Part shown: in pieces, positions 43,419-52,153 of the stretch
Layout: every line of letters starts with the position of its first letter
Numbering within the stretch: the stretch's first letter is position 1
DNA from: Mesorhizobium sp. NFR06
GTDB lineage: Bacteria > Pseudomonadota > Alphaproteobacteria > Rhizobiales > Rhizobiaceae
NCBI RefSeq assembly: GCF_900115245.1
Contig: NZ_FOVT01000003.1
Location: 248,001-312,000, forward strand
Length of the DNA: 64,000 bases
Direction: 5' to 3'
Translations under genes and position numbers: made by a program
Notes under the pieces: generated by a model
The model's database searches: none
What the model was told of the DNA's origin: nothing
The model's input: only the letters and a program-made list of their open reading frames with translations

Positions 43419-44585
43419 ATGAAACAGGGCTCTGAACGCATGAGGCTGCCTTGGCTTGGCAATTCCCGCAAGGCCAGCCGGCAGCCATCGTCGAGTGACA
43501 TCCATCGCACAGAGATCATCGCCGACGTGCCGGTGCCGGGGCGCAATGAGTCCGTTCGCTTCTTCAGCCGCAAGGTCGTCCGCCCGGGCAAATTGCGTCG
43601 CTTCTCCAACCGGGACCTGCGCGAGAGCCTGCTGTCCTTGTTCTATCTCGGCGTCGCGGCGATGCTGCCGGTCTCCTGGTGGGGGCCCGTCTGCGGCTGG
43701 GTGTCCCGGCTCAGGCGCAAGCGCCACTTTCGCAAGGAGTTTGCCCGTTACGACGTCGCGGTGAAGGCGGTGCTCGGCGATGCGGTCGACACACGAAGCA
43801 TGTTCGAAGCACAATTGGCCGCCACTCACCGGCGACGGCTGATGCTGGCGGTGCATCTCGTTGCCGGCTGGCGCTGGTCGCCCGCCATCCGGCTGGAAGG
43901 CCTCGAAGGTTTGCAAGAGGCCGTGCGTAACGGGCGCGGCGCCATCGTATGGTGCGACCAGTTCACGGCGCAGACCATCATGGGCAAGCGCGCCCTCCAT
44001 GAGGCCGGTATCGATGCCCATCAGGTGAGTGCGCAATTCCATGGCTTCTCGCCAAGCACGTTTGGCTTGCGCGTCGTCAACCGGCCGCTGGTCAAGGTCG
44101 AGAACCGCTTCCTGAAAAGCCGGATCGTCTTCGAGCGTACCGACGCCTATCAGGTCACCACGCGCATCCAAAAGGTTCTGAAAGGCAACGGCGTGGTGTT
44201 GATGACCAACACCGTCTACGCCGGCTCGGCCTTCACCGAAGCTGCCATGGGGGAGCGTGGCTGGACCCACCTCGCCTCGGCGCCGGCAAACTTCGCCGCA
44301 CGCGCCGGCGCGGCGCTGTTTCACATGGCGACCATCGAGACGGTGCCCTTTCGCCGGTACCGGGTGATCATCAGCGAGTTGAGCGCAGCCCCGCAAGCGC
44401 CGGCGTCACCGGCAAAGGAAACCACTGCGAAGAATCTCACTGTTCAGGCGGGATATATCCTGTCGAAACGCGACCATATGCTGGAAACGCTCAAACTTTG
44501 TCCGGAGCAGATGATGACCTGGTCGAGTGCGGTGCGGCTGACCGAGCGGCCAGCCGAGACCGCGATCGGCAACGACGACGCGTGA
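43419..44585 (+). CDS. LpxL/HtrB-like acyltransferase family protein with altered active site
   Basis: A 388-residue protein with the layout of lipid A late acyltransferases: an N-terminal membrane-associated segment (RESLLSLFYLGVAAMLPVSWW), RLEGLEGLQEAVRNGRGAIVW before the active site, and a later GNGVVLMTNTVYAGSAFTEAAMG region where LpxL has its second conserved block. In active members the stretch after the Gly-rich turn holds His-x4-Glu. Here it reads CDQFTAQT, placing Gln181 and Thr186 at those positions. It may use other residues, have another donor, or be a non-catalytic relative. The start at 43419 has GGAGG only one base away; ATG 43440 is an alternative. It stands alone. Confidence 0.75.
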   Translation: MKQGSERMRLPWLGNSRKASRQPSSSDIHRTEIIADVPVPGRNESVRFFSRKVVRPGKLRRFSNRDLRESLLSLFYLGVAAMLPVSWWGPVCGWVSRLRRKRHFRKEFARYDVAVKAVLGDAVDTRSMFEAQLAATHRRRLMLAVHLVAGWRWSPAIRLEGLEGLQEAVRNGRGAIVWCDQFTAQTIMGKRALHEAGIDAHQVSAQFHGFSPSTFGLRVVNRPLVKVENRFLKSRIVFERTDAYQVTTRIQKVLKGNGVVLMTNTVYAGSAFTEAAMGERGWTHLASAPANFAARAGAALFHMATIETVPFRRYRVIISELSAAPQAPASPAKETTAKNLTVQAGYILSKRDHMLETLKLCPEQMMTWSSAVRLTERPAETAIGNDDA

Positions 44586-44600
44586 ATCGCCCCAAGCGTT

Positions 44601-45104
44601 CTAGCCGATGATCTCTTTCAATATCCCGGCAACGCTTCGCGTTCCGTCGATTGTCACCGCCCGTTCGTCCGCGGCAGGCTCTTCCAGCGTGGCGAACTGG
44701 CTGTCGACCAGGCTTGCTGGCATGAAATGGCCCTTGCGATTGGCAACCCGTTGCCAGGCGGTTTCGCGATCGATCTTCAGATACAGGAAGACGATGTCCG
44801 GGCAGAAGCGGCTCAGCCGGTCGCGGTAGCCGCGCTTGAGCGCCGAGCACGCGGCCACCGCTTTCCGGTCGCCGGCAACGGAGGTCGCGATACGCTCGCC
44901 TATTGCATCGAGCCAGCCCGCGCGCAGCGCATCGGTCAGCGGTTCGCCACTGGCCATGCGCGCCACGTTCTCTGGCGGATGCAGCCGGTCTCCTTCGATG
45001 AAGTCGGCGCCCAGCGTCTTGGCGAGCGCTTCGCCGAGGGCCGTCTTGCCGCAACCCGCAACGCCCATCACGACGATGGCCGGCGCCGTACGAAGATCGT
45101 TCAT
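44601..45104 (-). CDS. gntK: Gluconokinase
   Basis: A 167-residue P-loop kinase of the GntK family, making 6-phosphogluconate. Walker A is GVAGCGKTALGE; FIEGDRLHPPENVARMASGEPLTDALRAGWL is the gluconokinase signature with the DxLHP substrate motif, and CSALKRGYRDRLSRF is also diagnostic. Length matches the ~170 residues of bacterial GntK. The ATG at 45104 has CGGAG seven bases upstream. It is the last gene of an operon with a sugar ABC transporter, so the transported sugar is probably gluconate or a relative. Confidence 0.93.
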   Translation of the reverse strand: MNDLRTAPAIVVMGVAGCGKTALGEALAKTLGADFIEGDRLHPPENVARMASGEPLTDALRAGWLDAIGERIATSVAGDRKAVAACSALKRGYRDRLSRFCPDIVFLYLKIDRETAWQRVANRKGHFMPASLVDSQFATLEEPAADERAVTIDGTRSVAGILKEIIG

Positions 45105-45138
45105 GCCAAGCTCCGGGATCTGCGGTCTTGTGCTCGCC

Positions 45139-46128
45139 TCACCCACGGCTTGCCGGCGCACGCCCGTAGAGCAGGAGCATGGCGACGATGACCGTGCCAT
45201 AGATGATCTGTCGCCCGGCCTCCGGCATCTGCATGACCGAGAGGATCGACTGCAGGAGCGTGATCAGGATGACACCCGCCACCGTGCCGAGATAGGAGCC
45301 GCGTCCGCCGAGGATCGACGTGCCGCCCAGCACGACGGCGGCGATCGAGGGCAGCAGATAGGCATCGCCCATCGACTGCGCGGCCTTCGAGGCGTACCCG
45401 GCCAAAAGCACGCCGCCAAAGGCTGAAAGCCCGCCTGAAACCGCGAAGGCGACCATCACCACGCGGCGTGTGTCGATGCCCGAAAGATAGGCGGCGCGCT
45501 CCCGGTTGCCGATGCCGTAGACGGCGCGGCCGAAGCCGGTACGGGTCAGCGCAAAGACCATGGCCGCGCCGATCAGCGCCCAGATAATGACGGCGTTAGG
45601 CACCGCCGGAATGGCAAAGCCGGTCGCCAGATAGCGCATGGCCGGCGTTGCCGAATCCTGCGGCGAGAAGCCGCCCGTATAAACCACCATCAACCCTTGC
45701 GCGACGGCGTTGGTGGCCAGCGTGATGATCATCGAGGGAATGCGCAGGTAAGCGACGCCGATGCCGTTGACGATACCGATTGCCACGCCGCACAGGATGC
45801 CGAACGGGATGGCGAGCGCGACGCCAACAGGGCCGTAAGCTGCGGCCGCACTGGCCATCATGGCGCCCGTCGCCACCGACCACGGCACCGACAGGTCGAT
45901 CTGGCCGAGCAGGATCACCAGCATCATGCCGGTGGCGATGACACCGAGGAACGACGCCACCTTGAGCTGCTGCAGCAGATACTCGGGCGACAGGAAGCTG
46001 CGCGAATAAAGGCTGCCGAGGAAAAGCAGCAGCAAGATGCAGGCGAAGGCGGTGACGACGGCCGGATCGGCGCGGCGGAGGAATTTGGGCATGCGGCCGG
46101 CTATGCCATTCATGGTCGTCTCGCTCAC
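45139..46128 (-). CDS. Sugar ABC transporter permease (ribose type)
   Basis: A 329-residue CUT2-type permease with 8-10 membrane segments. The family motifs are GQIDLSVPWSVATG after the second segment, IPSMIITLATNAVAQGLMVVYTGG and the GGTSILGGRGSYLGTVAGVI segment. The GTG at 46128 was chosen because it overlaps the upstream stop (GTGA) and has GGAG at good spacing; ATG 46113 is possible. It works with the permease just upstream as a heterodimer. Confidence 0.92.
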   Translation of the reverse strand: MSETTMNGIAGRMPKFLRRADPAVVTAFACILLLLFLGSLYSRSFLSPEYLLQQLKVASFLGVIATGMMLVILLGQIDLSVPWSVATGAMMASAAAAYGPVGVALAIPFGILCGVAIGIVNGIGVAYLRIPSMIITLATNAVAQGLMVVYTGGFSPQDSATPAMRYLATGFAIPAVPNAVIIWALIGAAMVFALTRTGFGRAVYGIGNRERAAYLSGIDTRRVVMVAFAVSGGLSAFGGVLLAGYASKAAQSMGDAYLLPSIAAVVLGGTSILGGRGSYLGTVAGVILITLLQSILSVMQMPEAGRQIIYGTVIVAMLLLYGRAPASRG

Positions 46129-47105
46129 AGGAACCACTCCAGCCGGTTGCGGACCCTGAACAGGGCGAAGGCGCCGAGGCTGACCGCGATCAGCAGGATA
46201 ACGCCCTGGAACAGCGGCTGCCAGAGCGGGTCGAGGTCGAAGACGAAGAGCAGGTCGCCGATGGTGCGGAAGGCAAGCGCGCCGAAGATCGCGCCAAGCG
46301 CGCTGCCCTTGCCGCCGAACAGCGAGACGCCGCCGAGCACCACGGCGGCGATCGAAAACAGCGTATAGGCGTTGCCGCTGGCATAGGCGGCGTCGCCCGT
46401 ATAGGTGAAGAAGGTCAGGAACAGGCCACCGATCGCGGCAAGCAGCCCGGCAAGCGCGTAGGCGACGAATTTTCCGCGCCGGATCGGCACGCCCGACATG
46501 TAGGCGGCCGTCTCCGAGGAGCCGGCGGCGTAGGCCGCGCGGCCAAGCACCGAGCGGCTGAACGGCACCCACACGATCGCCACCACGACCACCAGCGCGA
46601 CTAGGCTTGCCGGGACGACGCCGAACAGCCGCCCGGTGAGGGCGTCGGCAAGATCCTCATTGACCGAGCCGCCGGGAAACGGCCGCAGCAGCAGCGCGAG
46701 GCCGAAATAGACGGCGCCGGTGGCGATGGTGGCCACGATCGGCTGCAGCCGTCCATAGATGACGATGGCGCCGTTGATCGCGCCGCAGACGAGCCCGGTG
46801 CCGAGCACCGCGACGACGCCAAAGGCGGTCTCGAGGCCGGTGCCGATGACCAGCCAGGAAGCCAGGCAATTGGTCAGCGTGAAGATCATGCCGACCGAGA
46901 GGTCGATGCCGGCGGTGATCACCACAAGGGTCTGCGCCATGGCGACGAAGGCAAGCAGCACGCCCTTGTTGGCGGCCGTCTGCACGACGTTGGCGGTAAA
47001 GCCGGCCGGATGGTTCGCGCTGTAGATCGCGAACATGGCGACGAAGATACCGAGTGCGAGCAGCGTCCCGCGTTGTTCGGCCAGCCAGTATCGCCAATCC
47101 TTCAC
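46125..47105 (-). CDS. Sugar ABC transporter permease (ribose type)
   Basis: A 326-residue CUT2-type permease. Motifs are ITAGIDLSVGMIFTLTNCLA, LQPIVATIATGAVYFGLALLL and GGVSLFGGKGSALGAIFGALA. It resembles YtfT/YjfF-type permeases of the galactofuranose system. It overlaps the next permease gene by four bases and lies 13 bases after the ATPase gene. Confidence 0.92.
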   Translation of the reverse strand: MKDWRYWLAEQRGTLLALGIFVAMFAIYSANHPAGFTANVVQTAANKGVLLAFVAMAQTLVVITAGIDLSVGMIFTLTNCLASWLVIGTGLETAFGVVAVLGTGLVCGAINGAIVIYGRLQPIVATIATGAVYFGLALLLRPFPGGSVNEDLADALTGRLFGVVPASLVALVVVVAIVWVPFSRSVLGRAAYAAGSSETAAYMSGVPIRRGKFVAYALAGLLAAIGGLFLTFFTYTGDAAYASGNAYTLFSIAAVVLGGVSLFGGKGSALGAIFGALAFRTIGDLLFVFDLDPLWQPLFQGVILLIAVSLGAFALFRVRNRLEWFL

Positions 47106-47118
47106 GCTATCATCCCCT

Positions 47119-48663
47119 TCATGCTCCCTCTCCGTGCATCGGACCGGCGGCCTCGCCGTGGATATTGAGTGCGCTGGCGATCAGCGCATGCTCGGTGATC
47201 TCGGCGCCGACCAGCTCGCGCTTTACCGCGCCGTCATAGAGCACCAGCACCCGGTCGCAGCACCCGATCAGCTCGTCATAGTCGGTCGAATAGAACAGGA
47301 TCGCGGCCCCGGCGTCGGCGAGCTTGCGCATCAGTTGGTAGAGTTCCTGCTTGGTGCCGACATCGATGCCGCGTGTCGGGTCGTTGAGCAGCACGATGCG
47401 CGGCTGGCGCATCAGCCATTTGGCGATGACGACCTTTTGCTGGTTGCCGCCCGACAGCGCGCCGACCGGAATGTCGAGACCCGCGGTCTTGATCGCAAGC
47501 AGCTCCACCATGTCGTCGATCAGCCGCTGCTCGACCGCGCGGTCGATGACGCCGGCCTTGGACACCCTGTCGAGCGCCGCGAAGGAAAGATTCTCGCGCA
47601 CCGTCATCGGCAGCATAAGTCCCTCGGTCTTGCGGTCCTCGGGGATGAGCGCCATGCCGATACGGTCGTCGCGCGCGGCTGAAGGACTGGCGATGGCCAC
47701 CGCCTTGCCGTCGACCAGTATCTCGCCGGTAAGGCCGCGCAGCACGCCGAAGAAGGCAAGCAGCAACTCCCGCTGGCCCTGGCCATCGAGGCCGCCGAGG
47801 CCGACAACCTCGCCCGCCCCGACGGTGAGCGAGACATTGTCCAGCCGGTCGGTCCAGGACAGCTTGCGCGCCTCCAGCACCGGGACGGCGGCAGCGTGCC
47901 GCGGCGGCTTCGGCGGGAAGATATGGCTGTATTCGCGTCCGATCATCAACTCGACGACTTCGCTGTCGCTCTTCGAGCCGGCCGCGTAGCTGGCGACGTT
48001 GCGGCCGTTGCGGAAGACGGTGCACTGGTCGGCAAGCTCGGCGATCTCGTTCATCCGGTGCGAAATGTAGAGCAGCGCCAACCCCTCTTCCCGCAGCCGC
48101 CTCAGCACGCCGAAGATCTTGGCGACATCGGTCGCGGTCAGCGCCGAGGTCGCCTCGTCGAGGATCAGGATGCGCGGCTTGCGGGCCAGCGCCTTGGCGA
48201 TCTCGACCATCTGCCGGCGCGACAGCGGCAGATCCTTGACCAGGGCCAGCGGATGGATGTCGGCCGCGCCGGCGCGAGCGAGCGCTTCTTCGGCGATACG
48301 GCGCTGCGCCTTGCGGTCGATCAGGCCGAAACGCTTCGGCGGATCGGAAATGACGATGTTGTCGGCGACGCTGAGTTCGGGGATCAGCGACAGTTCCTGG
48401 AAAATGCAGACGATGCCCGCCTGGTTGGCCGCCGCCGGCGAGGCGAAACTCACCTCGCTGCCGTCCAGCGTCATGCGGCCCTCGTCGGGCGCCACGACGC
48501 CCGCCATCACCTTGATCAATGTCGACTTGCCGGCGCCGTTTTCGCCGAGGATGGCATGGATGCTGCCCGCCGTGACGGACAGCTCCGCCTTTTCCAGCGC
48601 CCGCACGCCGCCATAGCGTTTGGATATGCCTTCCATGCGGAAGAGCGGAACCGCGCCGTCCAT
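47119..48663 (-). CDS. Sugar ABC transporter ATP-binding protein, two domains
   Basis: A 514-residue RbsA/MglA-type ATPase. The N-terminal unit has Walker A GENGAGKST, signature LSRRQMVEIAKA and Walker B ILILDEATSALT. The C-terminal unit has the degenerate GLGGLDGQGQRELLLAFFG in place of Walker A and LSGGNQQKVVIAKWL plus VLLNDPTRGIDV, as usual for this class. It starts 81 bases after the binding-protein gene, with a strong hairpin between them. Confidence 0.94.
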   Translation of the reverse strand: MDGAVPLFRMEGISKRYGGVRALEKAELSVTAGSIHAILGENGAGKSTLIKVMAGVVAPDEGRMTLDGSEVSFASPAAANQAGIVCIFQELSLIPELSVADNIVISDPPKRFGLIDRKAQRRIAEEALARAGAADIHPLALVKDLPLSRRQMVEIAKALARKPRILILDEATSALTATDVAKIFGVLRRLREEGLALLYISHRMNEIAELADQCTVFRNGRNVASYAAGSKSDSEVVELMIGREYSHIFPPKPPRHAAAVPVLEARKLSWTDRLDNVSLTVGAGEVVGLGGLDGQGQRELLLAFFGVLRGLTGEILVDGKAVAIASPSAARDDRIGMALIPEDRKTEGLMLPMTVRENLSFAALDRVSKAGVIDRAVEQRLIDDMVELLAIKTAGLDIPVGALSGGNQQKVVIAKWLMRQPRIVLLNDPTRGIDVGTKQELYQLMRKLADAGAAILFYSTDYDELIGCCDRVLVLYDGAVKRELVGAEITEHALIASALNIHGEAAGPMHGEGA

Positions 48664-48703
48664 CTGCCCTCCGAGGCAATTTGCTGTCGATAGATGGCAA
48701 GCA

Positions 48704-48736
48704 GCCGGAGCCGCGGGAGATCCCCGCCGCTCCGGC
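48704..48736. terminator. Strong intercistronic hairpin after the binding-protein gene
   Basis: The outer arms GCCGGAGC (48704-48711) and GCTCCGGC (48729-48736) enclose the inner arms GCGGG and CCCGC. No T-run follows. It begins eight bases after the binding-protein stop, so it probably protects the upstream mRNA or reduces read-through into the ATPase gene. Confidence 0.6.
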
Positions 48737-48744
48737 CAGTCAGA

Positions 48745-49869
48745 CTACTTGTTTTCCTTGGTCTGGCCCATGATTTCCTGCGCGGTGAAATTGATGCCGC
48801 AGGTCGGGAAGGAATTGCCGACGAAGAAATTGTCGGACTGGTCGGGGAAGTAGTCCTGGCCTTCCTTGAAGTTCGGGTCCTCGACGATTGCCAGCGGCAG
48901 TTTCACCGATTGCGGCACGACATTGCCCTCGAGCGCGGCAATCGCCGTCTTGATGGCGACCGCCACCTGGGCGGGGCCGGTGCCGGCCGAAGAGCACTTC
49001 AGCCCATCTGCCGCATGCGCCGCGCAGAACTTGCGGAAGCCGTTCTCGGTTTCGCCGCCGAACGGCACGAACGGATGCTTGGCGTCGATCATCGCCTGCA
49101 CGATGCCGGTGTCGCCACCCTGTCCGGTGATACCGACGAACGGGCCGTTGGTGGCGATTGCGTCGGCGGTGACCTTCTGCGCTGTCGGATCATCCCATTT
49201 GCCGGCGACTTCGGTGACGTCCCACTTCTTGCCCGAAGCGGCCAGAACCTCATGGATGCCATTGTGGCGATCGGTGTCGACCGAGGTGCCGGCAACGCCG
49301 CGCACTTCAAGAATCTTGCCGCCATCGGGTATATGGCTGATCAGCCACTTGGCCCACAGTTCTCCGAGGCCCTTCTGATCGACATTGACGTTGATGGCAT
49401 CCTTAGTGTCGAGGATGTTGTCGAAGGCGACAAGGATGACGCCGGCTTCCTTGGCGCGCTTGATCACCGGCCCGAAGGCGGTCGGGTTCTGCGCGTTGAC
49501 GACGATCGCGTCAAAGCCTGAATCGATGAAATTGTTGATCGCGGAAATCTGCGCCGGCACGTCCTCGCCGGTCGACACCACCTTGAATTCCTTGAGCTTC
49601 TTGGCCACGTCGGGTTGCGCGGCATAGGCCTTGGCCGTCTGGATCATCTGGATGCGCCAAGTGTTGGCGATATAGCCGTTGGCGAGCGCGATGCGGTAGG
49701 GCCCCTCCTTCTTCGGAAATTTGAAGAATTGCGTGTCGGCCGACCAGGGCGCGAAGCAGTCGGGCTCGGCTGCCGGTCCCTTCACGATTTCGGGGTCGGC
49801 AATCGCCGACGAACTCAGCATGACGAATGCAGTGGCGGCAATGACGCCGCCAACGAGTGACTTGATCAT
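48745..49869 (-). CDS. Sugar ABC transporter substrate-binding protein
   Basis: A 374-residue periplasmic-binding protein of the ribose/galactofuranose type (peripla_BP_4 fold). The signal peptide is SLVGGVIAATAFVMLSSSAIA. The mature protein has RIALANGYIANTWRIQMIQT at the ligand face, INNFIDSGFDAIVVNAQNPT and GITGQGGDTGIVQAMIDAKH. A strong GGGAGG precedes the ATG at 49869. First gene of the operon binding protein-ATPase-permease-permease-gluconokinase, so gluconate or a related sugar acid is the best guess for its ligand. Confidence 0.93.
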   Translation of the reverse strand: MIKSLVGGVIAATAFVMLSSSAIADPEIVKGPAAEPDCFAPWSADTQFFKFPKKEGPYRIALANGYIANTWRIQMIQTAKAYAAQPDVAKKLKEFKVVSTGEDVPAQISAINNFIDSGFDAIVVNAQNPTAFGPVIKRAKEAGVILVAFDNILDTKDAINVNVDQKGLGELWAKWLISHIPDGGKILEVRGVAGTSVDTDRHNGIHEVLAASGKKWDVTEVAGKWDDPTAQKVTADAIATNGPFVGITGQGGDTGIVQAMIDAKHPFVPFGGETENGFRKFCAAHAADGLKCSSAGTGPAQVAVAIKTAIAALEGNVVPQSVKLPLAIVEDPNFKEGQDYFPDQSDNFFVGNSFPTCGINFTAQEIMGQTKENK

Positions 49870-50023
49870 CGATATTCCTCCCGGTTGCAGTTCTGCTTGT
49901 TCGTGAAGTCTTGGCGCTGTCCAGCCGGCAGCCTCTGCCAACCAAACGCGCTTGCAGGGCGGCCGCTTCGCCCCGATCCTCCTCTTCCCCCTCACCTTCC
50001 TGGCACTTCAGAAAACTAGCATA

Positions 50024-50064
50024 TTATACATAATAAACAAGCATGAGCTGTCGCTTATGTATAA
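50024..50064. promoter_or_regulatory. AT-rich inverted repeat over the promoter of the gluconate-type operon
   Basis: TTATACATAA (50024-50033) and TTATGTATAA (50055-50064) are exact reverse complements 31 bases apart (three helical turns), each followed by TAAACA. On the minus strand TATAAT (50028-50023) could be the -10 box. The layout fits binding of a regulator to two sites, apart from the LacI-type operator at 50107. Confidence 0.45.
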
Positions 50065-50106
50065 TAAACAGACCTGAACGTTGCCGGATGTTGATTTTAC
50101 AGACAA

Positions 50107-50122
50107 ATGGTAGCGCTACCAT
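50107..50122. promoter_or_regulatory. LacI/GntR-type operator
   Basis: ATGGTAGCGCTACCAT is a perfect 16-base palindrome with the central CG and general form of LacI-family operators, close to those of E. coli gluconate repressor. It lies about 240 bases before the binding-protein start and 43 bases past the end of the LacI-type gene. Confidence 0.7.
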
Positions 50123-50164
50123 GCGAGGCTGTAAAGCGCCGCCTTCGTCATTTCTCCGTGTTCT

Positions 50165-51193
50165 TCAGCGCGCGGTGCTCTCGCGCCGCATCAGTTCGAA
50201 ACCGAGATCGACGATCCGCTGCCGCGGCGGGTTTCCGGCAATTGCCGCCAGGGCCATGGCGACGGCGCGGGTGCCGATTTCATAGCGGTGCGTACGCACG
50301 CTGGTGATCGAAGGAAACGAAACCTGCATCATGTCGAGATCGTTGAAGCCTACGATGCCGATCTGCTTCGGCACGTCGATCGAAGCACGATGGCATTCGA
50401 ACAGGACGCCGAGCGCGATATCATCATTGTTGCAGAACACACCGTCGAGCGTCGGCATCTTGGCCAGCGCGTCGCGGAACAGCTCGCGCCCGAGCGTCAC
50501 GCTTGACGGCACCGGCGTTGTGGTGATCAGCCGCGGATCGAACAGCCCGGCGGCGTCCATGGCGGCACGGTAGCCGGCCAGGCGCCGTTGCGAGCGCGGA
50601 TCCATCCGCGCGCCGATGAAGCCGATCTTGCGATACCCGGCTTGCAGGAGATGCTCGGCGGCCGTCCTGCCGCCGTCGAAATGGGAAAAGCCGACCAGCA
50701 TGTCGACCGGATCGGCGCCTGTCTCCATAATCTGCACCACCGGGCAGCCGGCATTCTCCAGCGATCGTCGCGCGCTCGGCGTCTGGTCGATCCCGGCCAC
50801 GATCAGCGCCGCCGGGCGTTGCGATCCGAACAGCTGCAACAGCCGCTCTTCCTCGAGGCCGGAATAATGCGTGTTGCCGATCTGGATGCGAAACGGGCTG
50901 TCGGAAAGGCTGTCATAGATGCCGCGCACCACTTCGGCGAAGACGTTGTTGGTGAGCGAAGGCACCAGCACACCGAACACCTCGGCGCGCGCCGAGGCAA
51001 GCGCGCGTGCGTTCGGGTCAGGCACATAGCCGAGCTCGTCGACCGCCGCTTGTATCTGTCGGCGCAGGTCCTCCGAGACGCGGCCCGGCTCGCGCAAGGC
51101 GCGCGACACGGTGATCGCGCCAACGCCCGCCTTGCGCGCGACATCGGCAATGGTCGGGCGGCCGCCGCCACGCCGCGAGCGCGGCCTCGTCAC
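50165..51193 (-). CDS. LacI family transcriptional regulator, gluconate-repressor type
   Basis: A 342-residue LacI/GalR-family repressor. The N-terminal helix-turn-helix and hinge read PTIADVARKAGVGAITVSRA and LGYVPDPNARALAS. The sugar-binding core has FGVLVPSLTNNVFAEVVRGI, GFSHFDGGRTAAEHLL, DGVFCNNDDIALGVLFECH and IGIVGFNDLDMMQVSFPSIT. This is the pattern of GntR (gluconate) regulators. It is encoded directly upstream of the ABC/gluconokinase operon on the same strand, with its likely operator between. It should repress the operon until gluconate or a derivative binds. Confidence 0.92.
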   Translation of the reverse strand: MTRPRSRRGGGRPTIADVARKAGVGAITVSRALREPGRVSEDLRRQIQAAVDELGYVPDPNARALASARAEVFGVLVPSLTNNVFAEVVRGIYDSLSDSPFRIQIGNTHYSGLEEERLLQLFGSQRPAALIVAGIDQTPSARRSLENAGCPVVQIMETGADPVDMLVGFSHFDGGRTAAEHLLQAGYRKIGFIGARMDPRSQRRLAGYRAAMDAAGLFDPRLITTTPVPSSVTLGRELFRDALAKMPTLDGVFCNNDDIALGVLFECHRASIDVPKQIGIVGFNDLDMMQVSFPSITSVRTHRYEIGTRAVAMALAAIAGNPPRQRIVDLGFELMRRESTAR

Positions 51194-51370
51194 GGCCCTG
51201 TCCTTTTTGCACGAAAGGCGCGCGGCGGCGAGTTGACGATCAACAGCTTAGCCACAGCAACCATATTTCGCAGCCCGTCCCATTCCGGTCTGGGTCGCGC
51301 AGGCCATGGCTATTGTCAAGCCGCTCCCCCTCGGTGGAGGCGACAGGCCCTCAGGCCAGCGCCTCGGCGG

Positions 51371-52153
51371 TCAGACCGCCCTAGCCTGATCGGCTGTAAG
51401 CGCCTGCTCTCGCGTGCCGGAGACTATGATCTCAAGGACCTCGTGCTCGTCGGTGTGCCTGACGTGACGGTCGCCGACATTCTCGCCGCGCTTGAGCACC
51501 ATGACACGATCGCCTACAGCGAAAATGTCGACCAGCCGATGCGAGATGATGATCTGGGCGACGCCCTGCTTTTTCAGTTCCAGCATGGTCTCGAGGAGCC
51601 GCTCGGTCGCCATCACCGAGAGATTGGCGGTCGGTTCGTCGAGGATCACGACGCGTGGCTCGAACGAAATCGCGCGGGCAATCGCCACGGATTGCTGGCG
51701 GCCGCCCGACAGGCTCTCGACCTTCTGGAAAACGGAGTTCACGTCGACCTTGAGCCGCTTCAGCACGCTGTCGGCTTCCGCGTACATCTTGCGGCGATTG
51801 ACAAAAAGGCCTTTGCGCGGCCAGCGGCCGAGAAAGATGTTCTGGCCGACATCCATGTTTCCGCAAAGAGCGAAATCCTGGTAGATCATCTCGATGCCGG
51901 CATCGCGGCTCTCATGCGGACTCTTGAAGTGCACGGGTTGGCCGGCGACGAGGATTTCGCCGGCGTCGCGCTGATAAGCGCCGGTCAGGATCTTCATGAG
52001 CGTCGACTTGCCGGCCGAGTTGTCGCCGACCAGCCCGAGGATCTCTCCGGGATAGAGCACCAGATCGACTTTCCGAAGCGCCTGAACGGCGCCGAAGGCT
52101 TTTTCGATGCCTCGCATTTCCACGATCGGTTGAGGCAACGCAGCATCAGGCAT
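51371..52153 (-). CDS. Sugar ABC transporter ATP-binding protein, single domain
   Basis: A 260-residue single ATPase, unlike the double RbsA type. Walker A reads GDNSAGKST (Ser where Gly is usual), the Q-loop is in MIYQDFALCGNM, the signature is LSGGRQQSVAIARA and Walker B is VVILDEPTANLS. Single-domain relatives (FrcA type) serve fructose and similar sugars in rhizobia. The start overlaps the end of the double-permease gene by eight bases. The dimer of this protein would serve one fused permease. Confidence 0.92.
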   Translation of the reverse strand: MPDAALPQPIVEMRGIEKAFGAVQALRKVDLVLYPGEILGLVGDNSAGKSTLMKILTGAYQRDAGEILVAGQPVHFKSPHESRDAGIEMIYQDFALCGNMDVGQNIFLGRWPRKGLFVNRRKMYAEADSVLKRLKVDVNSVFQKVESLSGGRQQSVAIARAISFEPRVVILDEPTANLSVMATERLLETMLELKKQGVAQIIISHRLVDIFAVGDRVMVLKRGENVGDRHVRHTDEHEVLEIIVSGTREQALTADQARAV

